NCBI GenBank assembly: GCA_002388905.1
Contig: DGNJ01000001.1
Location: 15,601 to 26,330, forward strand
Reading direction: 5' to 3'
From: Cellvibrionales bacterium UBA4495
GTDB lineage: Bacteria; Pseudomonadota; Gammaproteobacteria; Pseudomonadales; Porticoccaceae
DNA: 10,730 nucleotides
Shown: positions 7,752-10,730 of the stretch, piece by piece
How positions within the stretch are numbered: the stretch's first letter is position 1
Layout: each line of letters opens with the position of its first letter
Position numbers and translations under genes: made by a program
Notes under the pieces: generated by a model
What the model was told of the DNA's origin: nothing
Databases searched by the model: none
What the model saw: only the letters and a program-made list of their open reading frames with translations

Positions 7752-7793
7752 TTGATATTCGTCAATACGGGGCCGGCAGGGGGACGTTATAAA
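7752..7793 (+). promoter_or_regulatory. FNR/Anr box with -10 element (class II anaerobic promoter) for the Yip1-family gene
   Basis: TTGATATTCGTCAA (7752-7765) matches the FNR/Anr consensus TTGAT-N4-ATCAA at 9 of 10 defined bases; only the first base of the right half-site differs. A TATAAA -10 hexamer follows at 7788-7793. The box centre (7758.5) lies 29.5 bp before the first base of the -10, as expected for an activator centred at -41.5, predicting a transcription start near 7800. This is the textbook class II FNR arrangement, which does not need a good -35, and none is present. It lies between the DsbD/TauE-like gene and the Yip1-family gene, pointing at the latter, with a leader of about 27 nt. 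Confidence 0.72.
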
Positions 7794-7826
7794 TTTTCTA
7801 TCCAATCGCGGGGAAAGGGGACTTTT

Positions 7827-8426
7827 ATGTTCGGACATGTGATCGGCCTGCTGATCGACCCACAGGCGCAATGGCAGAAAATCGGCTCGCTCTCGGACGA
7901 TGCGCTCAGGCGCCTGCTGCTCTACCCCATTCTGATGGGGCTGTTGCCCGCCATCGGGTTTTACGTGGGCACCACTCAGGTGGGCTGGCAGGTGATCGGC
8001 GATGATGTCACCCGGATAACACCGGGCAGCGCCATTCCTCTTGCGGTGCTTTTCTATGCCGCCCTGATGGGGGCGTTGATATTTATCGGCTGGATGATTC
8101 ACTGGATGTCCAGCACCTACGGCGCGGAATCCTTTTTTATCAAGGGTGTGGTGCTGATGGGGTACGCCTGCACACCGGTTTTCCTGGCCGGCCTGTTCGC
8201 GGTCTACCCGGTCTGGTGGTTCGACGTCCTGCTGGCCATCGCTGCGGGTAGCTATGCCATCCGCCTGCTCTATCTGGGTATACCGCCGGTGATGAAGGTC
8301 CCGGAAGATCGGGGGTTTCTCTACGCCAGCGCCGTTTTTATGATGGCCCTGGTGTATGTGGTGGTGGTTCTCTCGGCCACGGCGATACTCTGGGAGTATG
8401 TGGCGCCGCCGGTATTTACCGACTGA
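7827..8426 (+). CDS. Yip1-family multi-pass membrane protein
   Basis: This 199-residue protein has about five membrane spans (roughly 30-50, 68-92, 103-125, 130-152 and 164-190). It resembles the bacterial Yip1-domain family in having a short amphipathic N-terminus with LLIDPQAQWQKI (8-19), and YLGIPPVMKVPEDRG (149-163) in the loop before the last span. The function of bacterial members is not established; membrane organisation or transport has been proposed for the superfamily. The ATG at 7827 is preferred because GGGAAAGGGG (7811-7820) is well placed. The frame extends upstream to a TTG at 7746, but that would translate through the FNR/Anr promoter. The promoter suggests expression at low oxygen, in step with the cbb3 genes, so a link to microaerobic respiration is possible but not shown. 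It is convergent with bamD. Confidence 0.82.
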   Translation: MFGHVIGLLIDPQAQWQKIGSLSDDALRRLLLYPILMGLLPAIGFYVGTTQVGWQVIGDDVTRITPGSAIPLAVLFYAALMGALIFIGWMIHWMSSTYGAESFFIKGVVLMGYACTPVFLAGLFAVYPVWWFDVLLAIAAGSYAIRLLYLGIPPVMKVPEDRGFLYASAVFMMALVYVVVVLSATAILWEYVAPPVFTD

Positions 8427-8439
8427 CGGGAAAGTGCCG

Positions 8440-8460
8440 GGCGGCGAAATCCTTGCCGCC
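8440..8460. terminator. Hairpin between convergent Yip1-family gene and bamD
   Basis: GGCGGC (8440-8445) and GCCGCC (8455-8460) pair perfectly. Two further pairs (one G-U, one A-U) extend the stem inwards to about 8 bp around a five-base loop. The position, 13 bp after the Yip1-family stop and 55 bp beyond the end of bamD, suits a bidirectional transcription end. No real T-tract follows on either strand (only GTCTTC on the plus strand), so intrinsic termination is only a weak inference. The remainder of the 88-bp convergent gap shows nothing else recognisable. Confidence 0.4.
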
Positions 8461-8514
8461 GTCTTCTGAGACAGTAATGGTTGCGTTCAATAGCGCGGGG
8501 GAGGAGCTTTTACC

Positions 8515-9498
8515 TCAGTCGAAAAGCCCGAAGCTGATCCAGTTGAGCCAGGATTTCTTCCTGGCGGGGGCCTCCTCCCGCTGCCATTTGTACTGCGGAT
8601 TGTACAGTTCCCGGGTATCGAAACTGGGGGGACGTTCTATCTCGTAGAGACCAAGGGTGAGCTTGGCCACCCAACTGCTTTCCTGTTCGCCGGTTCCACG
8701 CTGGTATTTGAAATTGCCGCTCTCGTCCAGGGTCGGGTAGTCGGGATAATTTGCCGCCAGCACCCGGGCGGCATCCCGGGACAGGTCTTCCATGCCCAGC
8801 AGGCGATAGGCTTCCGCCATGACCGCCAGTCCGTCGGGTACGGCGGGAGTTTTCTGGAAGTTTTCCACCACGTAGCGCCCCCGATTGGCGGCGGCGAGAT
8901 AAGCTTCCCTCTCGAAATAATAGTTGGCCACGTGGATTTCGTAGCGGGCCAGGATATTGCGCAGGTGGATAAGGCGCTTGCGGGCCTCGGCGGCGTAGGG
9001 GCTGTCGGGGTACTTGGCCAGCAGCTCACTGAAGGTGGCGAACGCCGTGCGGGCCGAGCCCGGGTCGCGATTGGTCTGGTCGACCGGCAGGAAGTTGGCG
9101 AAAAAGCCGCGGCTCTGGCTCAGGGAGGCGAGCCCCTTCATGTAGTAGGCGTAGTCCACATTGGGGTGCCGGGGGTGCAGGCGGATAAAACGGTCCGCCG
9201 CGGCGATGGCAGCCTCGTAGTCGGCGGAGCGGTAGTAGGCGTAGATGAGTTCCAGCTGTGCCTGTTCGGCGTAATTGCCGAAAGGAAATTGTGCCTCCAG
9301 GGCCTGGAGGTTTTCGATGGCGGTTTCCCAGCTTCGACTTCTTAGGTTGCGCTGAATGGCGTCGTAGAAATCCTTTTCCGTGAATCCGGCCGTTTCCGAT
9401 TGCTCGTCTCCTTCCTTGTCATCGTCGCCGAAAAAAGGCATCCAGGAACAGCCGCCAAGGGTAAGGGCGGCGAGGAGCAGTAGCGTGACTGAGCGCAT
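8515..9498 (-). CDS. bamD: Outer membrane protein assembly factor BamD (lipoprotein)
   Basis: This 327-residue lipoprotein is the essential BamD/ComL subunit of the Bam complex, which folds beta-barrel proteins into the outer membrane. A short signal peptide ends in the lipobox LGGC, so lipidated Cys17 is the mature N-terminus. TPR-like helices follow (about 38-255), with family-typical stretches such as FPFGNYAEQAQLELIYAYY (71-89), RFIRLHPRHPNVDYAYYMKG (103-122) and FSELLAKYPDSPYAAEARKR (156-175). E. coli BamD has 245 residues; about 75 extra residues lie at the C-terminus here, ending SWLNWISFGLFD. To my recollection, longer forms occur in Pseudomonas and relatives, so this is probably a lineage trait. 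The only ribosome-site candidate is a weak GGATA before the ATG. It is divergent from rluD, as in E. coli. Confidence 0.94.
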   Translation of the reverse strand: MRSVTLLLLAALTLGGCSWMPFFGDDDKEGDEQSETAGFTEKDFYDAIQRNLRSRSWETAIENLQALEAQFPFGNYAEQAQLELIYAYYRSADYEAAIAAADRFIRLHPRHPNVDYAYYMKGLASLSQSRGFFANFLPVDQTNRDPGSARTAFATFSELLAKYPDSPYAAEARKRLIHLRNILARYEIHVANYYFEREAYLAAANRGRYVVENFQKTPAVPDGLAVMAEAYRLLGMEDLSRDAARVLAANYPDYPTLDESGNFKYQRGTGEQESSWVAKLTLGLYEIERPPSFDTRELYNPQYKWQREEAPARKKSWLNWISFGLFD

Positions 9499-9518
9499 AA
9501 GGTATCCGGTAATCGAGT

Positions 9519-9524
9519 ATTATG
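9519..9524 (-). promoter_or_regulatory. bamD: Possible -10 element of bamD
   Basis: On the minus strand this reads CATAAT, five of six matches to the TATAAT -10 consensus, 20 bp before the bamD ATG. No convincing -35 lies 16-18 bp further upstream; that interval falls in the palindrome described next. This is a weak call made mainly because a promoter is expected in this short divergent gap. Confidence 0.3.
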
Positions 9525-9534
9525 ACGGTTGCGG

Positions 9535-9552
9535 GCAGGGGAGGTCCCCTGC
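9535..9552. repeat. Perfect 18-bp palindrome in the bamD-rluD intergenic region
   Basis: GCAGGGGAGGTCCCCTGC consists of arms GCAGGGGA and TCCCCTGC around a central GG dinucleotide. It lies in the 96-bp gap between two divergent genes. As DNA it could be an operator for a dimeric regulator and would overlap the expected -35 zone of bamD. As RNA it could form a hairpin in a leader of rluD. No T-tract follows on either strand, so it does not look like a terminator. I do not recognise it as a known operator. Confidence 0.5.
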
Positions 9553-9594
9553 AAAACTCGCTATTTAACCATAGCTGGGGCGTCAGCAAAACCA

Positions 9595-10548
9595 ATGACG
9601 AGTCATGGAGTCACTATCAGGCGAGAGGCCCGGGTGCCGGACCATATGGCCGGCGAGCGCCTGGATCGGGTCGCTGCCTCACTCTTTCCCGATTTTTCCC
9701 GTTCTCTTCTGCAGCAGTGGATCAGGGAAGGGACGTTGATGGTGGCCGGGCACACCGCCAAACCCAAGGACCGGGTCCTTGGCGGCGAGGCCCTGAGCCT
9801 GAATGCCCGCCAACAGGCCCAGGGGGACTGGCAGCCGCAAGCCATGGCCCTGGAGATCGTCGCCGAGGACGAAGACTTACTGGTAGTGAACAAGCCACCG
9901 GGCCTGGTGGTCCACCCCGGTGCCGGGAACCCGGATGGTACCTTGCTCAATGCCCTGCTGCATCACGCACCCCACCTGGAAACGCTGCCCAGGGCAGGTA
10001 TCGTCCACCGACTGGATAAGGATACCTCGGGCCTGATGGTGGTGGCGAAGACCGCCAGGGCCTATAAATCACTGGTTGCCCAGCTTCAGGCCCGGACGGT
10101 AAGCCGCGAGTACCAGGCGGTAGTCCAGGGCGTCATGGTGGGTGGCGGCACCGTGGAGGCGGCCATAGGGCGCCATCCCCGGGTTCGCACCCGCATGGCG
10201 GTGGTGGGTGGTGGCAAGCCCGCGGTCAGCCACTATCGGGTCATGGCGCGCTTCGCCGCCCATACGCATGTGCGCGTCAACCTGGAAACCGGCCGCACTC
10301 ACCAGATCCGGGTGCATATGGCCTATATCGGCCACCCCCTGGTGGGAGACAGTGTCTACGGCGGCCGCCTTAAACTCCCCGCCGGGGCCAGTGATGCCCT
10401 GGTCGCCGCGTTGCGTGGGTTCAGGCGCCAGGCACTGCACGCGGCGGCTCTCAGGCTCGAGCACCCGGCTTCCGGCGAGTCCCGGCAGTGGCACGCGCCC
10501 CTGCCCGAAGACCTGGTCTCCCTGCTGGAAGCCCTGGGGAACGGCTGA
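9595..10548 (+). CDS. rluD: 23S rRNA pseudouridine synthase RluD
   Basis: This 317-residue enzyme of the RluA/RluD family is predicted to isomerise uridines 1911, 1915 and 1917 in helix 69 of 23S rRNA (E. coli numbering), aiding 50S assembly and termination. An N-terminal S4-like RNA-binding domain (about residues 16-75, GERLDRVAASLFPDFSRSLLQ) leads to the catalytic domain with NKPPGLVVHPGAGNPDGT and HRLDKDTSGLMVVAKT. The HRLD Asp141 aligns with catalytic Asp139 of E. coli RluD. Further family blocks are GRTHQIRVHMAYIGHPLVGD and RQALHA. The ATG at 9595 is preferred because it gives the E. coli-like N-terminal length (E. coli 326 residues in all). The frame continues upstream to a TTG at 9529 through the palindrome, without family similarity. 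The ribosome site is poor (GGGG 14 bases upstream), so the start is moderately certain. The TGA overlaps the pgeF ATG. Confidence 0.94.
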   Translation: MTSHGVTIRREARVPDHMAGERLDRVAASLFPDFSRSLLQQWIREGTLMVAGHTAKPKDRVLGGEALSLNARQQAQGDWQPQAMALEIVAEDEDLLVVNKPPGLVVHPGAGNPDGTLLNALLHHAPHLETLPRAGIVHRLDKDTSGLMVVAKTARAYKSLVAQLQARTVSREYQAVVQGVMVGGGTVEAAIGRHPRVRTRMAVVGGGKPAVSHYRVMARFAAHTHVRVNLETGRTHQIRVHMAYIGHPLVGDSVYGGRLKLPAGASDALVAALRGFRRQALHAAALRLEHPASGESRQWHAPLPEDLVSLLEALGNG

Positions 10549-10730
10549 TGAGCGAAACCATCCTGGTTCCCCATTGCCGGCTGCCGGCCAATGTGCGCAT
10601 GGCCTTCACAACCCGTGATGGCGGTGTCAGTCCCCCGCCCTGGGACAGCCTCAACCTGGGCCTTCATGTGGGCGACCGGCAGGATCGCGTTACAGCCAAT
10701 CGCCGGCGTGTGCGGGAATGGCTCGAACTG
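10548..10730 (+). CDS. pgeF: Peptidoglycan editing factor PgeF / YfiH-family laccase-domain protein (5' part)
   Basis: The first 61 codons of a gene that runs off the right edge. The ATG at 10548 shares one base with the rluD stop (TGATG), the usual coupled arrangement. The translation matches the N-terminus of the multicopper-polyphenol-oxidase-like YfiH family: an opening LVPHCRLPANV, then FTTRDGGVSPPPWDSLNLGLHVGD (residues 20-43 approximately) and the NRRRVREWLEL helix. E. coli PgeF is an amidase that removes misincorporated L-Ser from the UDP-MurNAc peptide, safeguarding peptidoglycan composition; relatives have been described as purine-nucleoside phosphorylases or adenosine deaminases. 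The active-site His and Cys residues lie beyond the window, so catalytic integrity cannot be checked. The rluD-pgeF order supports the call. Confidence 0.9.
   Translation, partial: MSETILVPHCRLPANVRMAFTTRDGGVSPPPWDSLNLGLHVGDRQDRVTANRRRVREWLEL

Noticed and set aside
7746..7826. Extension of the Yip1-family protein from an upstream TTG
   Set aside because: It would be translated from the FNR box and -10 element; the ATG at 7827 has a strong ribosome site and starts the family-like sequence.
7032..8102. Long minus-strand open frame (356 codons) antisense to the DsbD/TauE-like and Yip1-family genes
   Set aside because: Its composition is Pro/Arg/Gln/His-rich, typical of the antisense shadow of GC-rich coding DNA. 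It crosses the FNR/Anr promoter and matches no family I recognise.
8440..8460. Strong intrinsic terminator between the convergent genes
   Set aside because: The stem is good but neither strand has a following T-tract, so I kept it only as a low-confidence terminator.

Overview
The window is GC-rich, gene-dense chromosomal DNA that looks gammaproteobacterial. Two things point there: the bamD / rluD-pgeF arrangement (bamD divergent from rluD, pgeF directly after rluD), which is the classic gammaproteobacterial order, and a two-membrane-segment CcoP with a CcoO of the gammaproteobacterial type. I cannot name a genus. The protein sequences fit a free-living aerobic or facultative proteobacterium (purple sulfur or halomonad-like lineages are guesses). 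No tRNA, rRNA, CRISPR array, insertion sequence or prophage gene was seen.

Layout. Positions 1-2326 (+ strand) hold the cytochrome cbb3 oxidase structural operon: the 3' third of ccoN, then ccoO, ccoQ and ccoP. Positions 2390-7026 hold the assembly operon ccoG-ccoH-ccoI-ccoS, and a DsbD/TauE-like membrane protein gene (7023-7736) is translationally coupled to ccoS. Positions 7827-8426 encode a small Yip1-family membrane protein preceded by a near-consensus FNR/Anr box at class II spacing from a -10 element. Its 3' end converges on bamD (complement 8515-9498). After a short divergent intergenic region come rluD (9595-10548) and the first 61 codons of pgeF, which runs off the window end.

How the genes work together. 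CcoN (heme b/b3 and CuB), CcoO (one heme c) and CcoP (two hemes c) form the high-affinity oxidase, with CcoQ as a small accessory subunit. CcoG (a membrane Fe-S protein implicated in Cu(II) reduction), CcoH, CcoI (a P1B-type copper ATPase) and CcoS mature and assemble it, chiefly by supplying copper to CcoN. The DsbD/TauE-like protein is probably part of the same metal or redox handling. The Yip1 gene appears to be separately switched on at low oxygen. BamD, RluD and PgeF are housekeeping functions (outer-membrane assembly, 23S rRNA pseudouridylation, peptidoglycan quality control).

Most of the window is conventional. The points most worth a second look are the FNR/Anr-type promoter in front of the Yip1 gene, an Asp in place of an expected cluster-ligand Cys in CcoG, and a perfect 18-bp palindrome between bamD and rluD. 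I did not find a convincing wholly new system.
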